Below, piece after piece: positions 1-4,872 of a stretch of 7,338 nucleotides of DNA. Source of the stretch: UBA1231 sp045123185. GTDB lineage: Bacteria; Bacillota_I; Bacilli_A; ML615J-28; CAG-313. The DNA lies in contig JBGVIL010000135.1 of the NCBI GenBank assembly GCA_045123185.1, positions 1 through 7,338 of the forward strand, written 5' to 3'. Made by a program: the position numbers and the translations under genes. Position 1 is the stretch's first letter; every line of letters begins with the position of its first letter. The notes below the pieces were generated by a model. It had not been told where the DNA came from. It saw only the letters and a list, made by a program, of their open reading frames with translations, and ran no database searches.

Positions 1-185
1 TTTAAAAGTATAGTTTTAATCCAATCTACTCCAGTTATTATTATTTTGCAGAATTGAGAAATAACTTCTAGTGCATCCTGTGTTCCTTCTTTTATAGTAA
101 TAACTTTATTTTTAAAATCAGTTACACCATTTGATATATTAGATATAAATGAAAAAGCATTATCTTGATTTATGATAGGTTTCAT
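1..185 (-). CDS. Hypothetical protein, N-terminal part (runs off the left edge)
   Basis: Sixty-one codons stay open from an ATG at 185-183 to the window edge, so only the N-terminus is visible. It begins MKPIINQDNAFSF and ends VDWIKTILL. The start is supported by a ribosome site (AGAGGTG on the minus strand) lying inside the end of the upstream RHH-like gene. The two genes overlap by 26 bases in different frames, so translation is probably coupled and they form one operon. The visible part is rich in Ile, Val, Asn and Lys. It has one Cys and a hydrophobic stretch near the edge that could begin a membrane segment or an amphipathic helix. I do not recognise the family and assign no function. 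Confidence 0.6.
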   Translation of the reverse strand, partial: MKPIINQDNAFSFISNISNGVTDFKNKVITIKEGTQDALEVISQFCKIIITGVDWIKTILL

Positions 186-333
186 TGTTTTTCACCTCTT
201 CTTTCATATCTTTTTCTATAAGTGATTTTATATATGCACTAAATCCAAGTAGTTCAGATTTTCTATTAGCAAATTCAAGTAAGTCATTTTCCTTTTGATT
301 ATTTTTAAAACTAACATGTTTTCTTCTTTCCAT
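160..333 (-). CDS. Small ribbon-helix-helix-like (CopG/ParR-type) protein, orphan copy A
   Basis: This 57-residue basic protein starts MERRKHVSFKNN and contains GFSAYIKSLIEKDM around residues 30-43. The layout fits an RHH fold: a short N-terminal beta strand (HVSFK), a first helix (about 15-28), a Gly-Phe-Ser turn and a second helix. Its SAYIK-LI segment matches the ParR encoded further right in this window (SAYIKDLI). RHH proteins dimerise and insert the paired strands into the DNA major groove. A strong ribosome site (AAAGGAG) precedes the ATG. It leads an operon with the partial gene downstream and is divergent from the secreted-protein gene. Likely role, by inference: an autoregulatory repressor, or a ParR-like DNA-binding adaptor without a ParM partner. 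Confidence 0.7.
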   Translation of the reverse strand: MERRKHVSFKNNQKENDLLEFANRKSELLGFSAYIKSLIEKDMKEEVKNNETYHKSR

Positions 334-360
334 TTTTTATGCTCCTTTCTTTTTGGTCAT

Positions 361-406
361 ACTTATATATATGAGTAATTTATAAAAATGTGCTTATGTG
401 TGAAAA
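361..406 (-). promoter_or_regulatory. Promoter of RHH-like gene A with a start-site dyad
   Basis: On the minus strand TTTTCA (406-401) is followed after 16 bases by TATAAA (384-379), a weak but correctly spaced promoter. The expected start falls in an imperfect 16-base dyad, ACTTATATATATGAGT (361-376, 14 of 16 positions symmetric). That position suits an operator bound by the RHH protein itself. AT-rich sequence produces such dyads by chance, so this is a candidate. Confidence 0.4.
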
Positions 407-488
407 AATTCATTTTATTTTATGTATATTATTAATTTCTTTGGTTAAGATATAAGTAAATAATCTGGACCAAGAAAGGAGATTTATT

Positions 489-992
489 ATGAAGAGAATA
501 ATATTAACTACTTTAATAGCTGCTGGATTAATGGTAAGTAATGTTAATGCTTATATGGAAGATATTAAATATAATTCAAATGAATATATTTTCAAAATAA
601 ATGACTATATAGGAGAGTTAAATTGTAATTTAGATAAGAATGAAACATCTTTATTTAAAGGATTAAGAGCTGGTTATATTGAACCAGAGTTAGAAAATTT
701 AAAAGAATTAAAAATAGGTGTTAGTGGATTGAGTGATAATATTAGAAGTTATAAAATAGATAACAATGAATTACAGAATCTTCATAATGAATTTGTAGCT
801 GAACTGGATGATCTTGTTAAGAATTTAGATAAAAGTATAAATAATAAAATAGAGATATTGGAAAATTATAACTGTGTATCTGCTTTTGTAAAATTGATTA
901 CTTATGATGATACTAAAACAAGTGAAATAAATGAAAATATAGATAAGATAAATAAATTATATAAAGAGATAAATTCATTTTATACAAAATAG
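489..992 (+). CDS. Predicted secreted protein of unknown function
   Basis: This 167-residue protein opens with a typical Sec signal peptide: MKR, then a hydrophobic core at about residues 4-16, then SNVNA with likely cleavage after Ala21. The mature part of about 146 residues is Asn, Lys, Glu and Ile-rich and probably mostly helical. It has two cysteines (Cys46 and Cys129) that could pair outside the cell. There is no LPXTG anchor, lipobox or second membrane segment, so release into the medium or the envelope is expected. The ribosome site AAAGGAG lies 8 bases before the ATG. The gene stands alone between a divergent RHH gene and its own terminator. I do not recognise the family; an exported accessory factor is possible but unproven. 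Confidence 0.75.
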   Translation: MKRIILTTLIAAGLMVSNVNAYMEDIKYNSNEYIFKINDYIGELNCNLDKNETSLFKGLRAGYIEPELENLKELKIGVSGLSDNIRSYKIDNNELQNLHNEFVAELDDLVKNLDKSINNKIEILENYNCVSAFVKLITYDDTKTSEINENIDKINKLYKEINSFYTK

Positions 993-1028
993 ATAATCTT
1001 CATTTTGAAGGTTATCTTTTTATTTTTG
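992..1028 (+). terminator. Intrinsic terminator of the secreted-protein gene
   Basis: A 10-bp stem, GATAATCTTC (992-1001) with GAAGGTTATC (1007-1016), closes a five-base loop and contains one G-U pair. A T-run with a single A follows. The stem begins on the last base of the stop codon. Confidence 0.9.
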
Positions 1029-1192
1029 TCAAAATGTTTGGAACGGTTTTGTCACGTTTTACATATATATTATCATACCAAATTTTTCTTTTTCAACTTG
1101 TTGGATAAGACAAATTCTGGAAGATAAAATATGTAACGTAACGTAGTGGCTTGTCCTGAATGTAGTTAAATAAAATATTGCAAAATAAAAAT
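1024..1192. other. Non-coding stretch with TTGTC repeats and CG-containing tandem repeat
   Basis: No gene is seen. TTTTGTCA occurs twice, 23 bp apart (1024-1031 and 1047-1054). The motif recurs inverted at 1107-1113 (AAGACAA) and direct at 1150-1156 (CTTGTCC). A short tandem of TAACG lies near 1133-1143. CG dinucleotides are rare elsewhere in the window but appear several times here. GGATAAG (1103-1109) can pair with CTTGTCC (1150-1156), allowing one G-U. On the plus strand TTGTCA (1049-1054), 16 bases, TATCAT (1071-1076) resembles a promoter. Possible meanings are a small RNA, an origin-type iteron region or a recombination site; none is established. Confidence 0.35.
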
Positions 1193-1213
1193 ACTCTAGC
1201 TTATCACTAGAGT
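1193..1213 (-). terminator. Bidirectional terminator after RHH-like gene B
   Basis: A perfect 7-bp inverted repeat, ACTCTAG (1193-1199) and CTAGAGT (1207-1213), has a seven-base loop. Read leftward, ATTTTTATTTT follows the hairpin; read rightward, TATTTTTT follows. It therefore suits the minus-strand gene and any plus-strand transcript reaching it. The hairpin touches the stop codon of gene B. Confidence 0.8.
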
Positions 1214-1380
1214 TATTTTTTATCTTCTTTTTCTTTCTCCATAGCTTCTTTTAATACTAATTTTATGAATCCACTTACACCTATTACACTTGACTTCTCT
1301 TCTATCCAGTTGTAAATCTCTATATCATCTATTCTTTCTTTAAAAGATATTTGGATTCTTAATGATTGTTTTTTACTCAT
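1213..1380 (-). CDS. Small ribbon-helix-helix-like protein, orphan copy B
   Basis: This 55-residue protein starts MSKKQSLRIQISFKE and contains GVSGFIKLVLKEAM around residues 34-47. The order is an N-terminal strand (RIQISFK), a helix with EEKS at about 27-30, a Gly-x-Ser turn and a second helix with FIK-x-x-L. That is the same core seen in copies A and D and in ParR. The C-terminus is a highly charged Lys/Glu tail. AAGGAG lies 8 bases before the ATG. It is transcribed away from parR, and the shared 238-bp intergenic region holds the parC-like array plus a long dyad next to this gene. A DNA-binding regulator, possibly of itself or of the partition promoter, is the likeliest role; this is inferred from fold pattern and position. 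Confidence 0.65.
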   Translation of the reverse strand: MSKKQSLRIQISFKERIDDIEIYNWIEEKSSVIGVSGFIKLVLKEAMEKEKEDKK

Positions 1381-1408
1381 ATTATTAGCTCCTTATTTAA
1401 GTAATTTA

Positions 1409-1442
1409 TAGTAGATATACTAAAATATATGTATTTCTACTA
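1409..1442. promoter_or_regulatory. Long inverted repeat upstream of RHH-like gene B (candidate operator)
   Basis: TAGTAGATATAC (1409-1420) and GTATTTCTACTA (1431-1442) are inverted copies matching at 11 of 12 positions, separated by 10 bp. The dyad centre lies about 45 bp upstream of the ATG of gene B, where its promoter should be. No U-run follows, so a protein-binding site is likelier than a terminator. No clean -35/-10 pair for gene B could be fixed. Confidence 0.5.
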
Positions 1443-1474
1443 CAAAATGTGTAAAAAATAATACTCAATTTATG

Positions 1475-1603
1475 TAAATTTATTAAATTTATATATTTTT
1501 ATTAAATTCTTATAAATTTATATAAATTTAAGTAACATTTATGGTATAATATCACATATAATTTATTAAAAACCATTAAATTTAATTAAATTTATTAAAT
1601 TTA
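1475..1603. repeat. parC: parC-like centromere: array of TAAATTTA iterons
   Basis: Seven perfect copies of the palindromic octamer TAAATTTA start at 1475, 1484, 1513, 1523, 1577, 1587 and 1596. A degenerate copy (TAAATTCT) lies at 1503. Within each cluster the starts are 9-10 bp apart, about one helical turn, so bound protein would line up on one DNA face. Two clusters flank the parR promoter, and the second cluster ends just before the parR ribosome site. In type II partition systems ParR binds such arrays upstream of parM-parR-type operons and represses the promoter inside. The array and phasing are seen directly; ParR binding is inferred. Confidence 0.75.
1542..1550 (+). promoter_or_regulatory. 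Extended -10 promoter of parR-parM
   Basis: TGGTATAAT is a perfect extended -10 element, lying about 70 bp before the parR ATG. No good -35 is visible; the position it would occupy falls inside the iterons at 1513-1530. ParR on the flanking iterons would cover the promoter, so autorepression is expected. Confidence 0.65.
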
Positions 1604-1618
1604 AGAAAGGATATAATT

Positions 1619-1855
1619 ATGACAAATAGTTTTGGAAGAAAAATAAAGAATGTATTCTCTTTGACATTTAAAAAAGATGAAGAAAAAATAAAATTATTTT
1701 TAAATGAGCAAGTTTGCCCAAGTGCATATATAAAGGATCTTATAGTTCAAGATATGCTTAAACAATCTAAAAACAATGTAGTAGATGATTATAAGATAGA
1801 AGTTAATAATGAAACAGAAGATATAAGTGGTTTTGATTTTTCTTTAGAAGATTAA
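1619..1855 (+). CDS. parR: ParR-like centromere-binding adaptor protein
   Basis: This 78-residue protein starts immediately after the iteron array, with the site AAAGGA seven bases before the ATG, and is followed 27 bases later by parM. Its N-terminal half has the RHH pattern: strand FSLTFKKD (13-20), a helix (21-31), and PSAYIKDLIVQDM (34-46) as the turn and second helix. The C-terminal third is acidic and probably flexible, ending ISGFDFSLED. In ParR proteins the RHH dimer binds parC, and the C-terminal tail docks on the end of the ParM filament; the hydrophobic residues Phe72, Phe74 and Leu76 suit that job. The family is very divergent in sequence. The assignment rests on fold pattern, gene order and the adjacent array rather than on a conserved signature. 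Confidence 0.8.
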   Translation: MTNSFGRKIKNVFSLTFKKDEEKIKLFLNEQVCPSAYIKDLIVQDMLKQSKNNVVDDYKIEVNNETEDISGFDFSLED

Positions 1856-1882
1856 TAATATATATATAATGGAGGCCCTAAA

Positions 1883-2773
1883 ATGAGAATAGGAATAGAT
1901 ATAGGAAATTACCAAGTTAAAACAAGTGAAAATATAATATTTGATAGTAAAATTACAACTGAAAGATACTTTGGAACTGATGCAGATACAATAACTATAA
2001 GTAATAAAACATATTACTTAGGTGAAGGAAACTTTGAAATAGAAGCAAGAAAGTTTGATAAAGAAAACTTTATACCTTTGGTTTTAGGAGCTATATGTAA
2101 AAGTACAGATGCAGATTTAATAGATTTAGCTATAGGACTACCAATTATACAGTTTAAGGATAAAAATACAAGAACTGAACTAATAAATATGTTGCAGGGA
2201 AATACTTATAAAGTTGTTTATAATAAGATCCCATCAACTAAGATAATAAGAAGTGTTCAAGTTTTCCCAGAAGGAATAGCAGGATATTTATATATGAAAA
2301 ATAAAGGTTTATTAAATGCAGTTGGAAATAGAGATAGTATATTAATAGATATAGGTGGTAAGACTACAGATATAGCTCTTATAAAAAATAACAAAGCTAC
2401 TTTACCGACTTCTATAAATATTGGAACTATAGATATATATTATGCAATAGCTAAAGCATTAAGAGAAAAATACTATGATGCTAAAATAGATGTAGAGAAG
2501 ATCCAGGATTATTTAGATAAAGGATTCTACTACAAAGGTGAACTGCAAGATATATCATTTGCTATAAATACTACTAAAACATTATTTAAACAAATATATG
2601 ATGAACTTAAAATAAACTACTCAATAGAAACAGATGCAGTTGTTGTAATGGGTGGTGGTGCTAAAATTCTAGGCTCAATCTTTAAGAAAAATATAAAAGG
2701 CATAATTGTAATGGATAATATAGATAGAGATGTATTTGCAAATGCTCGAGGATATAAAATGTTAATGGAATAA
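1883..2773 (+). CDS. parM: ParM-like actin ATPase of type II plasmid partition
   Basis: This 296-residue protein is an actin/Hsp70-fold ATPase of the ParM/StbA group. The phosphate-1 loop is GIDIGNYQVK (4-13). The connecting segment QVFPEGIAGY spans about 126-135. The phosphate-2 loop is LIDIGGKTTDIALI (154-167), and the adenosine motif is VVMGGGAKIL (254-263). The C-terminus FANARGYKML is typical of the group. ParM polymerises with ATP into dynamic filaments in the cytoplasm. ParR-parC complexes at the filament ends let growth push plasmid copies apart. The ribosome site GGAGG lies seven bases before the ATG. It is co-transcribed with parR and ends at a strong terminator. The length is slightly below plasmid R1 ParM (about 320). 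Which Alp subfamily it belongs to cannot be decided by eye. Confidence 0.92.
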   Translation: MRIGIDIGNYQVKTSENIIFDSKITTERYFGTDADTITISNKTYYLGEGNFEIEARKFDKENFIPLVLGAICKSTDADLIDLAIGLPIIQFKDKNTRTELINMLQGNTYKVVYNKIPSTKIIRSVQVFPEGIAGYLYMKNKGLLNAVGNRDSILIDIGGKTTDIALIKNNKATLPTSINIGTIDIYYAIAKALREKYYDAKIDVEKIQDYLDKGFYYKGELQDISFAINTTKTLFKQIYDELKINYSIETDAVVVMGGGAKILGSIFKKNIKGIIVMDNIDRDVFANARGYKMLME

Positions 2774-2776
2774 AAT

Positions 2777-2808
2777 AACACCAGGTATAATGCCTGGTGT
2801 TTTATATT
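2777..2808 (+). terminator. Bidirectional terminator between parM and the HNH gene
   Basis: A perfect 9-bp stem, AACACCAGG (2777-2785) with CCTGGTGTT (2793-2801), has a seven-base loop. TTTATATT follows on the plus strand. On the minus strand the stem is followed by ATTTTATT, so it also serves the convergent HNH gene ending at 2818. Confidence 0.88.
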
Positions 2809-2817
2809 GGTTTAAAA

Positions 2818-3441
2818 TCAGCCTTTTCTTTTATTGTTTATATCTCTTATCTTTATCATTAAGTTAGCTACATTAACTCCAGCTTTAGTTAAATCAGCAT
2901 TATCTTTTATTAATTCATTTTTATTTAATACTAATAACTGGTCCTTATTAACTAAAACTAAATTATTTATATCTAAGTTAAGCTTATTTCCATCTGCAAA
3001 TATAACATTATGATTCTTTGGTATTTCTCCATAATGCTCTTCATAGATTACTCTATGTTTTAATTTCCATTTGTTAGGTTCAGCTACTTTAACTTCAGTA
3101 TATCCATATACATTTATTCTTTCTGAACCTACTTCTCTATGATTAGCTGGTATATCACCTTTTTTAAAGCTCGTTTTATTAGGCTTCATAATGCCTTTAG
3201 TACCTTTATTATAAGGTATTCTTCCTTTTTCATATCTTCCAGTACGACCAGTGTTTAAGTTATATCTTTTTATAGCTGATGTAATTTGTGTCATAGTAAA
3301 ATCATAGTTAAATTTTTCACTCATTAATCTAAGTATATCTTTATGAGAATTACCTGGTGTTATTTCAGCCATATATATTTTTTCTTCATTGGTCCAAATG
3401 TGCATCTTTCTACTATTTTTAATCCCTTTTGTTCTACCCAT
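2818..3441 (-). CDS. Phage-type HNH endonuclease
   Basis: This 207-residue protein has two parts. Residues 14-62 hold a helix-turn-helix-like segment (WTNEEKIYMAEITPG, then helices to IKRYNL), followed by a basic linker with repeated KG-x-P-x-NKG and FKKGDIPAN motifs (about 72-100). Residues 104-163 form an HNH_3-like nuclease: VGSERINVYGY, KHRVIYEEHYGEIP (128-141), VIFADGNKLN (146-155) and INNLVLV. His129, Asp150, Asn152 and Asn160 fit the metal-binding finger. The position that is often a second His is Phe148, as in many phage members as I recall them. The family makes site-specific DNA breaks, often as free-standing homing nucleases or packaging helpers. It starts one base after the stop of the upstream gene, with GAGGG as ribosome site, so translation is coupled. 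Confidence 0.88.
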   Translation of the reverse strand: MGRTKGIKNSRKMHIWTNEEKIYMAEITPGNSHKDILRLMSEKFNYDFTMTQITSAIKRYNLNTGRTGRYEKGRIPYNKGTKGIMKPNKTSFKKGDIPANHREVGSERINVYGYTEVKVAEPNKWKLKHRVIYEEHYGEIPKNHNVIFADGNKLNLDINNLVLVNKDQLLVLNKNELIKDNADLTKAGVNVANLMIKIRDINNKRKG

Positions 3442-3442
3442 A

Positions 3443-3673
3443 TTAACCCTCTAACATTTTAGGTAATTTATCATCTATGTTCATTTTACCATCTTGTAAC
3501 TTCTTAGCTTGAAGTACTAATGTTCCATTTGCAATTATTTCTTTTGCTATATTCGTAATTGCTTTGGATCTTTCTATTTCTTCTGTAAGTTGTTCCCCTT
3601 TTACATCTTCATCATTTAATCTTTCTAATTGCATGAATAGGTGGTTATTCAAATCTCCTAAAGTATTTTTCAT
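3443..3673 (-). CDS. Conserved phage-type small protein of unknown function
   Basis: This 76-residue protein begins MKNTLGDLNNHLFMQLERLND and continues with long charged helices (EQLTEEIERSKAITNIAKEII). It ends with LPKMLEG. I recall similar 'LGDLNNHLF-QLERLND' proteins beside HNH nuclease genes in Firmicutes phages and prophages, with no assigned biochemical role. Helical content suggests oligomerisation or a protein-protein adaptor. AGGAGG lies five bases before the ATG and overlaps the region just after the upstream RHH gene's stop. The next gene starts one base after its own stop codon. It is therefore the middle gene of a tight three-gene operon. Family membership is from memory of sequence pattern, not a search. 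Confidence 0.75.
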   Translation of the reverse strand: MKNTLGDLNNHLFMQLERLNDEDVKGEQLTEEIERSKAITNIAKEIIANGTLVLQAKKLQDGKMNIDDKLPKMLEG

Positions 3674-3682
3674 ATATTCCTC

Positions 3683-3856
3683 CTACTTATTCTTTCCTAT
3701 TTGCTCTTTAAACATAGCTTGTTGGATTAATATCTTTATGTAATTACTTCTCCCATATACCTCTGACTTTTCATCAAAGAATTTTAGTAAATCTTTATCC
3801 TGTATATTATTTTTAAAGCTTATATGCCTTCTTCTTGTTTCTTTATTTATTGCCAT
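3683..3856 (-). CDS. Small ribbon-helix-helix-like protein, orphan copy D
   Basis: This 57-residue basic protein starts MAINKETRRRHISFKNN and carries GRSNYIKILIQQAM around residues 35-48. It is the closest relative of copy A in this window; both share RR-x-H-(V/I)-SFKNN, then DLL-x-F and KSE, then G-x-S-x-YIK-x-LI. That is the expected RHH order of strand, helix, turn and helix. AAGGGG lies six bases before the ATG. It is the first gene of the operon with the phage-type small protein and the HNH nuclease. A perfect dyad overlaps its promoter, so it probably represses its own operon. A second possibility is an anti-silencing or ParR-like accessory role. Function is inferred only. Confidence 0.7.
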   Translation of the reverse strand: MAINKETRRRHISFKNNIQDKDLLKFFDEKSEVYGRSNYIKILIQQAMFKEQIGKNK

Positions 3857-3866
3857 AGCTATCCCC

Positions 3867-3913
3867 TTTATAATTAATAATTTAATTATAAATTATGTGA
3901 AAAAAATGTACAA
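3867..3913 (-). promoter_or_regulatory. Promoter and operator-like dyad of the RHH-phage protein-HNH operon
   Basis: On the minus strand TTGTAC (3913-3908) is followed after exactly 17 bases by a perfect TATAAT (3890-3885). A perfect inverted repeat of 11-bp arms separated by four bases (3867-3877 and 3882-3892) covers the -10 and the expected start. That is a classic place for an autorepressor. The arms are purely A and T, which weakens the dyad as evidence. Confidence 0.6.
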
Positions 3914-3939
3914 CTTTTTAACATAAAATGGAAGTTTTC

Positions 3940-4114
3940 TGCTACAATTATTTTTGTAGTGATAGGGTAATATCACACAGGCTATTTTATTATATTATAT
4001 TGTCTATTTGTCAATGTATTATTAGTACTATTGATTGTAGTGTAACAAAGTTATTGAATTTAAGAAATCTACTAAATAAGTCCGTTAAGGACTTATTTTG
4101 CTATGGAGGTATTT
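3940..4114 (+). promoter_or_regulatory. Promoter and roughly 160-nt leader of thyX with hairpins
   Basis: TGCTACAAT (3940-3948) is an extended -10 element with no clear -35; transcription would start near 3955. The leader holds GTGATA/TATCAC (3959-3964 and 3971-3976). It also holds a strong 10-bp hairpin, AAATAAGTCC/GGACTTATTT (4074-4083 and 4089-4098, loop GTTAA). The latter ends seven bases before the GGAGG ribosome site, so it may act as an attenuator, a stabiliser or a terminator for upstream transcripts. No alternative antiterminator pairing and no known riboswitch class was recognised. No convincing gene lies here. Confidence 0.45.
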
Positions 4115-4855
4115 ATGAAAGTTAAAATTATAGCTTATACTCCGAATCCTGAAGAAGTTGTAGCATCTGCTGCTAAATTATGCTATTCAAAAGTAGGAGT
4201 AGATGAGATCCAGGAGAACTTAACAGAAGAGGGTATAGAAAAATTTGTATCAATGCTTTCAGCTATAGGCCATCATTCACCACTTGAGCATTGTACTTTT
4301 ACATTTGCAGTAGAGGGAATATCAAGAGCTTGTTCTCACCAGTTAGTTAGACATAGAATCGCATCATATTCTCAACAATCTCAAAGATATGTTAAATTAG
4401 ATAAGTTTGATTATATAATACCTACTGCTATAGAAAATAATGAATTTGCAAAAGATATATTTTTAAATGCTATGGAGCAGGACCAAAAGGCATATAATGG
4501 TATAGTAGAAGAATTAATGAATGAATATATAGCTTCATCTGGGTATACTTTAGCATCAATACCTCGATCAGAATATAATAAACTTGAAAAATTAGCTATA
4601 GAAGATGCTAGATATGTTTTCCCTAATGCTTGTGAAACTAAAATAGTATTCACTATGAATGTAAGAACTTTAATGAATTTCTTCACTCATAGATGTTGTG
4701 ATAGAGCGCAGTGGGAAATAAGAGATTTAGCTAATGAAATGTTAATACAAGTAAAAGAAATAGCACCAACTCTATTTAAAAAAGCTGGAGCATCTTGTGT
4801 AAGAGGTAAGTGTCCAGAAGGATCTATGAGTTGTGGGAATCCGAAAAAAGACTAG
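4115..4855 (+). CDS. thyX: Flavin-dependent thymidylate synthase ThyX
   Basis: This 246-residue enzyme makes dTMP from dUMP using methylene-tetrahydrofolate, FAD and NADPH, without the dihydrofolate by-product of ThyA. The family signature RHR-x7-S is present as RHRIASYSQQS (79-89), followed by RY (91-92). HHSPLEHCTFTF (53-64) and FFTHRCCDRAQWEIR are further family blocks for FAD and dUMP binding. The C-terminus carries a four-Cys tail (CVRGKCPEGSMSCG) that I recall in clostridial members. The start is set at the ATG at 4115, five bases after GGAGG. The in-frame ATG at 4103 lies in that ribosome site and is unlikely. As a mobile-element gene it would secure thymidylate for replication. It is convergent with the recombinase and shares its terminator. 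Confidence 0.96.
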   Translation: MKVKIIAYTPNPEEVVASAAKLCYSKVGVDEIQENLTEEGIEKFVSMLSAIGHHSPLEHCTFTFAVEGISRACSHQLVRHRIASYSQQSQRYVKLDKFDYIIPTAIENNEFAKDIFLNAMEQDQKAYNGIVEELMNEYIASSGYTLASIPRSEYNKLEKLAIEDARYVFPNACETKIVFTMNVRTLMNFFTHRCCDRAQWEIRDLANEMLIQVKEIAPTLFKKAGASCVRGKCPEGSMSCGNPKKD

Positions 4856-4872
4856 GTAAATCCTAGTCTTTT
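4846..4872. terminator. Bidirectional terminator shared by thyX and the tyrosine recombinase
   Basis: A perfect 11-bp stem, AAAAGACTAGG (4846-4856) with CCTAGTCTTTT (4862-4872), has the loop TAAAT. The thyX stop (4853-4855) lies in the left arm, and the recombinase stop (4871-4873) begins in the right arm. Each strand gives a U-rich 3' side, so one hairpin ends both convergent transcripts. Confidence 0.92.

Noticed and set aside
1133..1143. TAACG tandem repeat as a microsatellite
   Set aside because: It has only about two units, too few to call a repeat feature on its own.
4103..4114. Upstream in-frame ATG for thyX
   Set aside because: It lies immediately before and within the GGAGG ribosome site that serves the ATG at 4115, and it has no site of its own.
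3928..4125. 65-codon plus-strand open frame before thyX
   Set aside because: It has no ribosome site, overlaps the thyX start, and covers the promoter and leader hairpins. The composition looks like chance reading of AT-rich DNA.
4411..4686. 91-codon minus-strand open frame
   Set aside because: It lies wholly inside thyX on the opposite strand, where the family motifs prove the plus-strand reading.
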